From CAYWMP01 sp964459445 (GTDB taxonomy: Bacteria > Desulfobacterota > DSM-4660 > Desulfatiglandales > HGW-15): a stretch of DNA of 30,042 bases. Positions 8,520-14,750 of the stretch are shown here, piece by piece. The notes under the pieces were generated by a model. The model made no database searches. It had not been told where the DNA came from and saw only the letters and a list, made by a program, of their open reading frames with translations. Position numbers and translations under genes: made by a program. Location: positions 1 to 30,042 of the forward strand of contig CAYWMP010000056.1 in the NCBI GenBank assembly GCA_964459445.1, given 5' to 3'. Position 1 is the stretch's first letter, and the number at the start of each line of letters is the position of its first letter.

Positions 8520-8619
8520 NNNNNNNNNNNNNNNNNNNNNNNNNNNNNNNNNNNNNNNNNNNNNNNNNNNNNNNNNNNNNNNNNNNNNNNNNNNNNNNNN
8601 NNNNNNNNNNNNNNNNNNN
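8520..8619. other. Assembly gap (100 N)
   Basis: Exactly 100 consecutive N, the conventional size for a scaffold gap of unknown length. It hides the C-terminal part of the FrhB-like gene, any spacer, and the iorA start. Because FrhB-family proteins usually run to about 350-400 residues and only 274 are visible, the true missing length probably exceeds 200 bases. Confidence 0.97.
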
Positions 8620-9443
8620 TCCTCGCATAGGGCACAGCCCTTTTGAACGAAAGGACGAATCTCGGATAAGGGTATCTCCTTCGTACCTTCCTCGGTTTGC
8701 AACTGGAAGATCTCGGAGGGTGGAGGAGGAATATCATATTTCTTGATGTCTTGTTTGAAACCTTGATTTTTTAGAAAAGACGACAGTTTTCGATAGTCGA
8801 GGGCCCAGGTGCAAAAGAGCCCGAGTCTGAGATTGATCCTGTTTTCTCGCAGCTCTCCGTCCTGCTCCATGGTTTTCATCCTTGCCAGGGCCTCCATCTG
8901 GCAAGGAAGACCGACAACAGACAGCTTTTCTCTGTTGTCTTTGATCGCCTGGTTCAGGGACGCCAATCCCCCTGAGCCGGAATACCTTGACCCGGCGCAA
9001 GCCAGGATATCTGATTCATTCCCCGCCAAAAAACCTACAGGCGATAGGCCATTACCCCGGTCCGTTAAAACAGCAGATTCAATCAAACCCTTGTCCATGG
9101 CGTGAATGAGAAGAGCCGAGATGGTTCCTCCGTATTGAGCGCGATCCCTGATTTCTTCATCCTTGGCTCGGACGATTAGGATCTCTTTGTATATACCTAT
9201 AGGCTCTGATCGGACCTCTTGCCCTGATTTTTCCTCCGGGTGAGGCATTTCTTCCTCGATCCTGGGGCAGAATTGGTAGCATCGGCCGGTCTCTGAGTGG
9301 CACTCGTCCATCACGACGACCTTTCCATCATAGTACTGAAAGTATGGGCAAAGACCCACACAGGCGCCGCAAGCCACACAAATGCCTTTATTGATCACTT
9401 TTTCGACAAGATCACACTGCCCTATGCATTTCTCACTTTCCAT
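8620..9443 (-). CDS. FrhB/FdhB-like iron-sulfur flavoprotein (3' end in gap)
   Basis: The N-terminal 274 residues of a coenzyme F420 hydrogenase/dehydrogenase beta-subunit family protein. It starts with a 4Fe-4S ferredoxin motif (CVACGACVGLCP; Cys22, 25, 28, 32) and further cysteines at 48, 55 and 59. Then come RAQYGGTISALLIHAM, SVVGLPCQMEALARM, LGLFCTWALDY and GCALCE, all typical of FrhB N/C domains binding FAD and Fe-S. It heads the operon and precedes iorA, suggesting it moves electrons between IOR-reduced ferredoxin and another carrier; F420 use cannot be deduced. Start ATG 9443 has a GGGG about 12 bases upstream. The C-terminus is lost in the gap. Confidence 0.85.
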
Positions 9444-9614
9444 GGTTATCTTAAACCCCTTTGTTTTTTAAACCCATCTGCAGAAACATTCGCTGGCCAA
9501 AACTCCATGAAAGTCTAGCAGAACTTCAATTAAATTGATAGGCTGGGGTTATAATAGCGTGTCTATCATTGCTAAGAATTTCCGACCTTTAATCGACTTC
9601 CCTTTGGAGGATTT

Positions 9615-9692
9615 ATGCCCTATTCGAGGCCTGACATGTATAATAGGGTCAACAGTGAGGTCAAGTCCAAAGAACCTAAGCCGGAGGCCTAA
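9615..9692 (+). CDS. Possible 25-residue small protein
   Basis: ATG at 9615 is preceded by TTTGGAGGATTT (strong Shine-Dalgarno, 5-base spacing) and reads MPYSRPDMYNRVNSEVKSKE then PKPEA and a stop. A TATAAT hexamer lies at 9550-9555, though only a weak -35 candidate (TTCAAT, 19-base spacing) precedes it. The peptide is charged, has no membrane segment, and I do not recognise it. It is the only coding signal I can find in the 523-base gene-free stretch 9444-9966; chance occurrence remains likely. Confidence 0.25.
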   Translation: MPYSRPDMYNRVNSEVKSKEPKPEA

Positions 9693-9730
9693 ATCTGCCC
9701 TCTAACATAGTGTCAAGACTGAAGTCGTTA

Positions 9731-9881
9731 GGTTAGAAATTGTCCCTGATCACTAGCAAGGTATTGGATGCAAGGCGCCAAGGAGCGACAACTGAAGCGT
9801 ATGAAACAATACGCTGCAAGGAGGAGCGAGCGAAGGCAACGCCGCAGATGATGCCTTGGTGGTGATCAGGGGGCACTAACC
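9731..9881. repeat. MITE-like palindromic element
   Basis: About 150 bases with imperfect terminal inverted repeats: GGTTAG...TGTCCCTGATCAC at 9731-9753 and GTGATCAGGGGGCACTAACC at 9862-9881. Further inverted similarity runs inward (CAAGGTATT against ATGCCTTGG). The centre holds a perfect 6-bp stem, GCGTATGAAACAATACGC (9797-9814). No coding potential. It lies between the two divergent operons, 85 bases upstream of the PNP gene. The structure suggests a non-autonomous mobile or REP-type repeat; copy number elsewhere in the genome is unknown. Confidence 0.6.
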
Positions 9882-9966
9882 GCTTTTAATAATCTTGCGA
9901 TTGTGGTAACAAATTCTCACCTTTCCTAAAGCCCATTACTAAAATCCCCTTTATGGAGTTGAAGCG

Positions 9967-10779
9967 ATGAAGAAACAGATAGAGGATACCGTCGGCTTTC
10001 TGAAATCAAAAATAAAGGCTCCTCCAAAATTCGCTATGATCACGGGAACCGGATTGGGTGATTTAACCCAGGCCATGGAAATCGATGTTCGGTTGTCCTA
10101 CGAAGAGATACCGAATTTCCCAAGATCAACCATCGAAGGACACAAAGGCACTCTGGTGTTCGGCAACTTGGCTAAAAGGCCTGTGGTCGCCATGGAGGGC
10201 CGTTTTCATGTCTATGAGGGTTATTCACCAGCGGAGATAACCTTCCCCATTCGGGTGATGTCTAAATTGGGCGTCCACACCCTTCTGATTTCGAGTGCCG
10301 CAGGGGGTCTGAACCCGCTGTTCGAATCAGCGGATATCATGCTTGTGACCGATCATATCAATCTGACCGGTAGAAATCCTCTTATTGGCCCTAATCTTGA
10401 TCATTTCGGTCCTCGTTTTCCTGATATGTCAAAGGTGTATGATCGTGAACTTATCGAGCTGGCACGAAGCAAAGCATTGTCCCTCGGTATCCAGTTGAGG
10501 GAAGGCGTTTATATCGGCATTGTGGGCCCTAGCCTGGAGACGCCGGCTGAAACCCGATTTTTACGGATGATCGGGGCCGATGCTGTGGGTATGTCCACGG
10601 TGCTTGAGGTCATTGTCGGTGTGCATTGCGGCCTTAGAATAGGCGTGATTGTGGCCATTTCAAACGTCAACCTGCCTGATTGTATGGCGGAAACATCGAT
10701 TGAAGAGGTTATCGCCAATGCAAATAAAGCGGGCGCCAACCTGTCAAGGCTTTGGGAGAGCATCATCAGCGATCTTTAG
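9967..10779 (+). CDS. punA: Purine-nucleoside phosphorylase (inosine/guanosine type)
   Basis: A 270-residue trimeric-class purine nucleoside phosphorylase (EC 2.4.2.1), which cleaves purine nucleosides with phosphate to base plus (deoxy)ribose-1-phosphate. Motifs: ITGTGLGDL, EGHKG (His59), GRFHVYEGY (Arg79, His81, Tyr83), SSAAGGLNP, GPSLETPAE (Glu191), DAVGMST (Met209) and ISNVN (Asn233). The Glu191/Asn233 pair points to 6-oxopurine nucleosides and not to MTA, whose phosphorylases carry a different residue at the Glu site. One oddity: STVLEVI, where the family normally has STVPEV. It is followed 136 bases later by an MTA/SAH deaminase, whose inosine-type products could be substrates here. TGGAG lies 8 bases before the ATG. 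Confidence 0.9.
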   Translation: MKKQIEDTVGFLKSKIKAPPKFAMITGTGLGDLTQAMEIDVRLSYEEIPNFPRSTIEGHKGTLVFGNLAKRPVVAMEGRFHVYEGYSPAEITFPIRVMSKLGVHTLLISSAAGGLNPLFESADIMLVTDHINLTGRNPLIGPNLDHFGPRFPDMSKVYDRELIELARSKALSLGIQLREGVYIGIVGPSLETPAETRFLRMIGADAVGMSTVLEVIVGVHCGLRIGVIVAISNVNLPDCMAETSIEEVIANANKAGANLSRLWESIISDL

Positions 10780-10789
10780 CTGCAAATGA

Positions 10790-10905
10790 TCGGTTCAGGG
10801 TTCACAGGTTAAGAATTCTTTAAGGTTCTTGACTAGTTAAGACCCTTCTTTAATTATCAACCCTTGAACCTGGAACGGGGAACCTTTGAACCTTCCAACC
10901 ATTGA
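10790..10905. repeat. GGTTC/GAACC simple inverted repeats
   Basis: The PNP-deaminase spacer has GGTTCAGGGTTCACAGGTT at 10793-10811 and AACCCTTGAACC, GGGGAACCTTTGAACCTTCC at about 10859-10895, i.e. the same short unit in opposite orientations around a promoter-like segment. Its layout matches the GTTGAGT arms near 3.5 and 6.1-6.6 kb, with a different unit. No coding content. Could form a hairpin in a read-through transcript. Confidence 0.45.
10829..10857 (+). promoter_or_regulatory. Candidate sigma70 promoter for the deaminase gene
   Basis: TTGACT (10829-10834), 17 bases, then AATTAT (10852-10857), placed 58 bases before the deaminase ATG. Fit to the consensus is moderate; the position between repeat arms suggests the gene may be transcribed independently of the PNP gene. 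Confidence 0.35.
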
Positions 10906-10915
10906 GGAGATAGAC

Positions 10916-12241
10916 ATGACATCGGTCGATATGGTCATTGAAAACGGCATGATTCTTACCATGGATACACAGAACTCTGTCTTGGAAAAGGGCTTTGTGG
11001 CGATCAAAGGTGATTCCATTTTCGGAATGGGCACCGATGAACAGAAAAAACCCTCTGCCAAAAAGGTCATAGACGCAAGCGGCGGTCTCATACTCCCGGG
11101 CCTCATCAACGGACATACCCATGCGGCCATGTCCCTTTTCAGGGGCCTTGCCGATGATCTTCCTTTGATGGAATGGCTCAACAATTACATCTTCCCGGTT
11201 GAATCCAAAATGGATGAGGACTTTGTACATACCGGAACCCTCCTCGCCTGTGCCGAGATGATCATGTCCGGAACGACCACCTTCTGTGATATGTACCTTT
11301 TTGAGGAACAGGTAGCGCAGGCTGCTAAGCAGGCCGAATTGCGATGCATCGTGGGTGAGGTCCTTTACGATTTTGACTCTCCCAATTACGGCAGTATTGA
11401 TAAGGGGCTCCAATATAGCGAAGATCTGATTAATCGATGGGCGGATGATCCCCTTGTCTCCATTGCCGTGGAACCCCACTCCCCCTTCACCTGCAGCCCG
11501 GATCTCCTTAAAGCCACAAACGACCTGGCCTTGAAATACGATGTCCCGCTTATTATCCACGTGGCAGAAACCCTTGCCGAATTGGATGAGGTAAAGAAGC
11601 GCTACGGCAAAGGACCCGTCCAACATCTCCATTCCCTCGGACTTCTTGGTCCCCATCTCATAGCCGATCATTGCGTTCATATGGAGGACGGGGATATCAA
11701 GCTCTTCGCCGATAACAGCGCCAAGGTTATCCATAATCCGGAAAGCAATATGAAACTGGCCTCGGGGATTGCCCCGATCCCAGAGATGCTCGAAGCGGAA
11801 ATCGTTGTTGGACTAGGAACTGATGGGTGCGCCTCGAACAACAATCTTGATCTTTTCACGGAGATGGACATGGCGGCCAAGCTCCACAAGTTGAACAAGA
11901 TGGATACGACGGTAATGGACGCCTTGACCGTGATGAGAATGGCGACCATAGAGGGGGCACGAGCCCTTGGATTGGAAGAGATTACAGGGTCCCTCGATGT
12001 GGGTAAAAAGGCGGATATCATTGTCGTGGATTTAAGGAAACCGCATCTTACCCCCATCTACAACCCCTATTCGCATCTCGTTTATTCGGCAAGGGGAAAC
12101 GATGTGAGTCATACGATCATCAATGGAAAACTGATCATGGAAGACAGGCACCTACTCAACCTGGACCTGGATCAGATCATGGAAAAGGCCAAAGAGAAAT
12201 CCAGGGCTGTGCTGAGTTGGCTCGCGAAACCTTCCGATTGA
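10916..12241 (+). CDS. mtaD: 5-methylthioadenosine/S-adenosylhomocysteine deaminase-type amidohydrolase
   Basis: A 441-residue amidohydrolase of the MTA/SAH deaminase (TrzN/AtzA-like) group, predicted to deaminate adenosine-type nucleosides. Ligands are visible: NGHTHAAMS (His67, His69), EPHSPFTC (His188), IHVAET (His215, Glu218), ADHCVH (His252) and LGTDGCASNNN (Asp303). The C-terminal beta-sandwich with GSLDVGKKADIIVVD is complete. I start at ATG 10916 (GAGGAG 6 bases upstream), not at a TTG 30 bases earlier inside a repeat. Next to PNP, it suggests a deaminate-then-phosphorolyse route. MTA, SAH, adenosine or 5'-deoxyadenosine could each be the true substrate. Confidence 0.88.
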   Translation: MTSVDMVIENGMILTMDTQNSVLEKGFVAIKGDSIFGMGTDEQKKPSAKKVIDASGGLILPGLINGHTHAAMSLFRGLADDLPLMEWLNNYIFPVESKMDEDFVHTGTLLACAEMIMSGTTTFCDMYLFEEQVAQAAKQAELRCIVGEVLYDFDSPNYGSIDKGLQYSEDLINRWADDPLVSIAVEPHSPFTCSPDLLKATNDLALKYDVPLIIHVAETLAELDEVKKRYGKGPVQHLHSLGLLGPHLIADHCVHMEDGDIKLFADNSAKVIHNPESNMKLASGIAPIPEMLEAEIVVGLGTDGCASNNNLDLFTEMDMAAKLHKLNKMDTTVMDALTVMRMATIEGARALGLEEITGSLDVGKKADIIVVDLRKPHLTPIYNPYSHLVYSARGNDVSHTIINGKLIMEDRHLLNLDLDQIMEKAKEKSRAVLSWLAKPSD

Positions 12242-12354
12242 AACATCCCTCCTTCCTTCTTCACCAATCTGTTGAGACCTCTTGCAGGCAGAATTATCGT
12301 GAATAGCTTAGACTAAACGGTCATTTTGGGATCCGTTCTGTTCATTTAGTTAGG

Positions 12355-12378
12355 CCCTTATTGTTAAGGGAAAGGAGG
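12355..12378 (+). promoter_or_regulatory. Hairpin directly before a ribosome binding site
   Basis: CCCTTA-TTGT-TAAGGG (12355-12370) is a perfect 6-bp stem with a tetraloop that touches the AAAGGAGG Shine-Dalgarno (12371-12378) of the 140-residue gene. It could affect ribosome access or transcript stability; no ligand or regulator can be inferred. Confidence 0.3.
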
Positions 12379-12386
12379 GTTACGCG

Positions 12387-12809
12387 ATGAAAGATAAACA
12401 GAGTTTGCATTTAAAGGTTCAAGAACTGGCGGATTGCTTTGCAACCAATGACCCCCTAAAAGAGATGTCCATTCTGGCAGATGACAAAGATAAAGATGAT
12501 GCAGCCCTGAAGTGGCTGGCCCTGTCAGCCCTCCACGGGATCAATGGGAATGCCAAAAATATTTCAATTACTCAAACACCGAACGGTGATGTCAAAGTTG
12601 TTGCTGAATATCGCAGAACCGAACTCCCCTCTCCCGGGTCGGAAATCGGCAAGAGAATCATCGATGATATCAGAGCCATCACCCATCTGGAGGGCGATGA
12701 GGGAAATATGCCTTTGGCATTGGGCATACGCGATGGGAGTATTGAAATCAACGTTGGATTAAGAAAGGGAGATGAAGGGGAATCGGTAACACTGGAGTTT
12801 CCTGAATAG
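12387..12809 (+). CDS. Hypothetical protein, 140 residues
   Basis: I do not recognise a characterised family. It has a strong AGGAGG 8 bases before the ATG, its own hairpin leader and a terminator 24 bases after the stop, so it looks like a genuine single-gene unit. The protein is acidic and soluble, without signal peptide or membrane helix. An N-terminal helical part (LHLKVQELADCFATNDPLKEM, DAALKWLALSALHGI) is followed by a strand-rich part (GDVKVVAEYRRTELPSPGSEIG, LALGIRDGSIEINVGLRKGDEGESVTLEF). I have an impression of similar conserved hypotheticals in sulfate reducers, without a known role. It could be a small regulatory or binding protein. Confidence 0.75.
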   Translation: MKDKQSLHLKVQELADCFATNDPLKEMSILADDKDKDDAALKWLALSALHGINGNAKNISITQTPNGDVKVVAEYRRTELPSPGSEIGKRIIDDIRAITHLEGDEGNMPLALGIRDGSIEINVGLRKGDEGESVTLEFPE

Positions 12810-12832
12810 TCTCGCAGAGTATTTTCAAATAG

Positions 12833-12877
12833 GGCCCTCTCTTTGGAAAAAGGCAGGGCCTTTCATTTCGTTTTTTT
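12833..12877 (+). terminator. Intrinsic terminator after the 140-residue gene
   Basis: GGCCCTCTCTTT, loop GGAA, AAAGGCAGGGCC forms a 12-bp stem with one C-C mismatch and one wobble (12833-12860), followed by TTTCATTTCG and seven T (to 12877). Confidence 0.7.
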
Positions 12878-12917
12878 CTTACCAGTGTCCCCTATTGATC
12901 CTCTGAGAAATTGCCGC

Positions 12918-12946
12918 TTGACATAATGGGCCTGCAAAGTTAATCT
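12918..12946 (+). promoter_or_regulatory. Sigma70-type promoter of the toxin-antitoxin operon
   Basis: A perfect TTGACA (12918-12923), 17-base spacer and TAATCT (12941-12946) lie 57 bases before the antitoxin ATG. This is the strongest promoter match in the window. Confidence 0.65.
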
Positions 12947-12965
12947 TAAGATGAACTTATCAGGT

Positions 12966-12985
12966 CCCATCACTGTTTGGATGGG
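12966..12985. promoter_or_regulatory. Palindrome in the toxin-antitoxin leader (possible operator)
   Basis: CCCATC-ACTGTTTG-GATGGG, a perfect 6-bp inverted repeat 20-39 bases downstream of the -10 box. Phd/YefM antitoxins bind palindromes near their own promoter, so this is a candidate autoregulatory site; an mRNA hairpin is the alternative. Confidence 0.4.
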
Positions 12986-13003
12986 ATTTGAAGGAGGTTC
13001 CGA

Positions 13004-13258
13004 ATGGAAAAAATCATCAACACCAAAGAGCTTCGGGCTTCTCTTCCGAAAATCGTCGAATGTGTCAAACAGGGAGAACAATTTACCGTCTTGTACAGGA
13101 GCCGGCCTGCTTTTCGGATTGTTCCGTTAGGGGATGAAGACCGGGTCTCTCTTCCTCTGTCCAAAGACCCTCTTTATCGTGCCGGGGCCGTTGGGGAATC
13201 ACGGGATGGTTTGACTTCGGTTGATCATGATTCGGTATTATACGGGAGATATCATTGA
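13004..13258 (+). CDS. Phd/YefM-type antitoxin
   Basis: An 84-residue antitoxin. The N-terminal Phd/YefM DNA-binding fold is recognisable (MEKIINTKELRASLPKIVEC, GEQFTVLYRSRPAFRIVPL), followed by a flexible tail that would wrap the toxin. GGAGG lies 6 bases before the ATG. The stop overlaps the toxin start by 4 bases (TTGA), the usual arrangement giving coupled translation with antitoxin first. It should neutralise the neighbouring PIN toxin and repress the operon at the palindrome/promoter just upstream. Confidence 0.88.
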   Translation: MEKIINTKELRASLPKIVECVKQGEQFTVLYRSRPAFRIVPLGDEDRVSLPLSKDPLYRAGAVGESRDGLTSVDHDSVLYGRYH

Positions 13259-13665
13259 GAGAACACTTGTTTGTCGATACAGCCGGATGGATGGCCATGG
13301 CGGATTCGAAAGATCCGCTCCACCAGAAATCACTTGATGTGCGCGATCATTGGCTCGAACATGGCGGTATTCTGACGACCTCCAACTATATCCTGGATGA
13401 AACCTTGACACTGATTCGAATGCGCATCGGGACCGAGGCCGCACAAAAGTGGTGGACACAACTATCAGAAAGCCCCCGATGCAGAGTGGAATGGATCAGA
13501 CCGGATCAAGCAGAAAAAGCTGTCCAATGGTTTTTCGGTTGGAAGGATCAAGCTTTTTCGTTTACTGACTGTACCAGCTTCATACTCCTGAAGGAGTTGA
13601 GTATTGAAAAGGTGTTGACTGGGGACCGTCATTTCATAACGGCAGGTTTTCAAATACTTCCCTGA
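13255..13665 (+). CDS. PIN-domain toxin (VapC-like ribonuclease)
   Basis: A 136-residue PIN-domain protein, predicted Mg-dependent RNase. The acidic residues are in the expected places: LFVDTAGW (Asp8), YILDETLT (Glu49), FSFTDCTSF (Asp105) and VLTGDRHF (Asp124). The gene appears intact. It begins with TTG overlapping the antitoxin stop codon, which should keep toxin yield below antitoxin yield. VapC toxins commonly cut tRNA or the 23S sarcin-ricin loop; the target here is unknown. The pair stands at the left edge of the accessory island. Confidence 0.88.
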   Translation: MREHLFVDTAGWMAMADSKDPLHQKSLDVRDHWLEHGGILTTSNYILDETLTLIRMRIGTEAAQKWWTQLSESPRCRVEWIRPDQAEKAVQWFFGWKDQAFSFTDCTSFILLKELSIEKVLTGDRHFITAGFQILP

Positions 13666-14180
13666 TTTAGCCGGGGATTCCCCCCGTGCCGCCGCTTGCA
13701 GTATTCATAATAAACCCCGACTACGATCTAAAGTTCATCATTTTCGTGTCAAGATGAGACATTCAACCTTCCAACGTGTAATGTTATCCCCGCGCAACGC
13801 TCAACTTTCAACGAACATCCTGAAAAAGCGTGGTATTCTTCGCAGCCCTGACAGAAGGTAATGCAAAAGTTCCAAATCGCTATGGACCCTAGGTCCGCTT
13901 TGACACTTGTCAACTATGTCCCCTAAATCTTAAATCCCTTTCCTTAAAGGGGAAAAGGCTATCGCCGTAAAACAGGTACCGGGTTATTTAATTGAATATT
14001 TTTTTGCATCTAAAGCAGCGGTCCCTTCAACTCACAGAACAAAGCGCTACGCAAACTTACTTTTCGACGAGCGTCCCGCCTTTGACGAAGGAGGCAAATT
14101 TTCCTGCTGATTTTATAATTGTGGATAAAGCTCCATGATTGGAAAGATAGTTTTAGCGGAAGGGAGAATAGAGTCTCCTG
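13666..14180. other. Gene-free stretch at island left edge
   Basis: 515 bases without a credible ORF. It holds direct repeat A (13806-13896) and a small hairpin, CCCTTT-CCTT-AAAGGG (about 13939-13954). A GGGGATTCCCC palindrome lies just after the toxin stop (about 13673-13683) without a T-run. No tRNA or recognisable terminator seen. Confidence 0.6.
13806..13896 (+). repeat. Direct repeat A (partner at 15809-15899)
   Basis: Hand alignment without gaps to 15809-15899 gives about 70 of 91 matching positions, starting with the identical TTTCAACGAACATC. The two copies are in the same orientation and bracket the DprA-like gene and the decayed ATPase gene. Read on the plus strand, both copies give a related peptide (FNEH..K.WY...QP), interrupted by a stop in copy A, so they might be relics of a coding sequence. 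Confidence 0.7.
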
Positions 14181-14750
14181 CTAGTCTGATTTGTTAGGAA
14201 TGCCCCATTCGGAGATTTGTTCGGCAAGTCGCGCCGTTTTCCCTCCGGGAATGGTATTGACAAAGTGAACCTCGTCCGCCAGGGCGGCGACCAGTTTATT
14301 GCGCTGTTCAGATAGTGCAGCAGTGATGCGGCGTTGAGAGGAATCAAAGGGGGATACCAACAAAATGCGGTCCGCTTCGATGCCCTCGCGCCATTCCTTG
14401 GGGAATCTCATCCCTTCAAGACTGCGGGCAGGGCAGATGATGACCGGTTGAACGCCGCGCAGCAATATCTTCAAGCATTCTTTTTCAATGGGTGAGTGAA
14501 ATCCGCTGATGATGCAACGGCCTTCGTCGCGCCATCGTTGGGCCTGATCCATGGCGGCAAGAATGGCATCTCCAGGGCAACTTTTAGAGCAGAAAAGCGC
14601 GGTTTTCGAAACATTGAGCAGATCCAGACTACCCACTGCCCAAAGTCGCGAAGGAGCATCTCTTTTCAGCCGTTTGGTCAGCAGTGTTGGGAAGAATTGG
14701 CTTTTGCGATCAATGACTTGCAACGGATGGGCTAAGGGCCGGATCGTCAT
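14181..14750 (-). CDS. DprA-like SLOG-domain protein
   Basis: A 189-residue protein with a DprA/SMF-type Rossmann (SLOG) core. LAAMDQAQRWRDEGRCIISGFHSPIEKECL corresponds to the 'grants access only to large complexes' sheet-helix region. GVQPVIICPARS is the second strand, and ALSEQRNKLVAALADEVHFVNTIPGGKT matches the RNR.IaaLsd.v.vve...GGT signature. It lacks the extra N- and C-terminal (SAM-like, winged helix) domains of true competence DprA, which is about 350 residues. Its ATG overlaps the stop of the upstream RecG-like pseudogene (ATGA), so they were one operon. SLOG domains bind nucleotide-derived ligands or ssDNA and occur in defence loci; the role here is unproven. Confidence 0.75.
   Translation of the reverse strand: MTIRPLAHPLQVIDRKSQFFPTLLTKRLKRDAPSRLWAVGSLDLLNVSKTALFCSKSCPGDAILAAMDQAQRWRDEGRCIISGFHSPIEKECLKILLRGVQPVIICPARSLEGMRFPKEWREGIEADRILLVSPFDSSQRRITAALSEQRNKLVAALADEVHFVNTIPGGKTARLAEQISEWGIPNKSD

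Noticed and set aside
6600..9443. Single FrhB-IorA fusion protein
   Set aside because: The frame is only joined by 100 N; both halves are incomplete where they meet the gap and each matches a separate family.
9511..9555. Full sigma70 promoter upstream of PNP using TATAAT at 9550
   Set aside because: No acceptable -35 at 16-18 bases and the box lies over 400 bases from the PNP start; kept only as a weak support for the short ORF.
10850..11734. Long (294-codon) minus-strand ORF
   Set aside because: It lies wholly opposite the deaminase gene, whose metal-binding motifs are intact; the reverse protein shows no family features.
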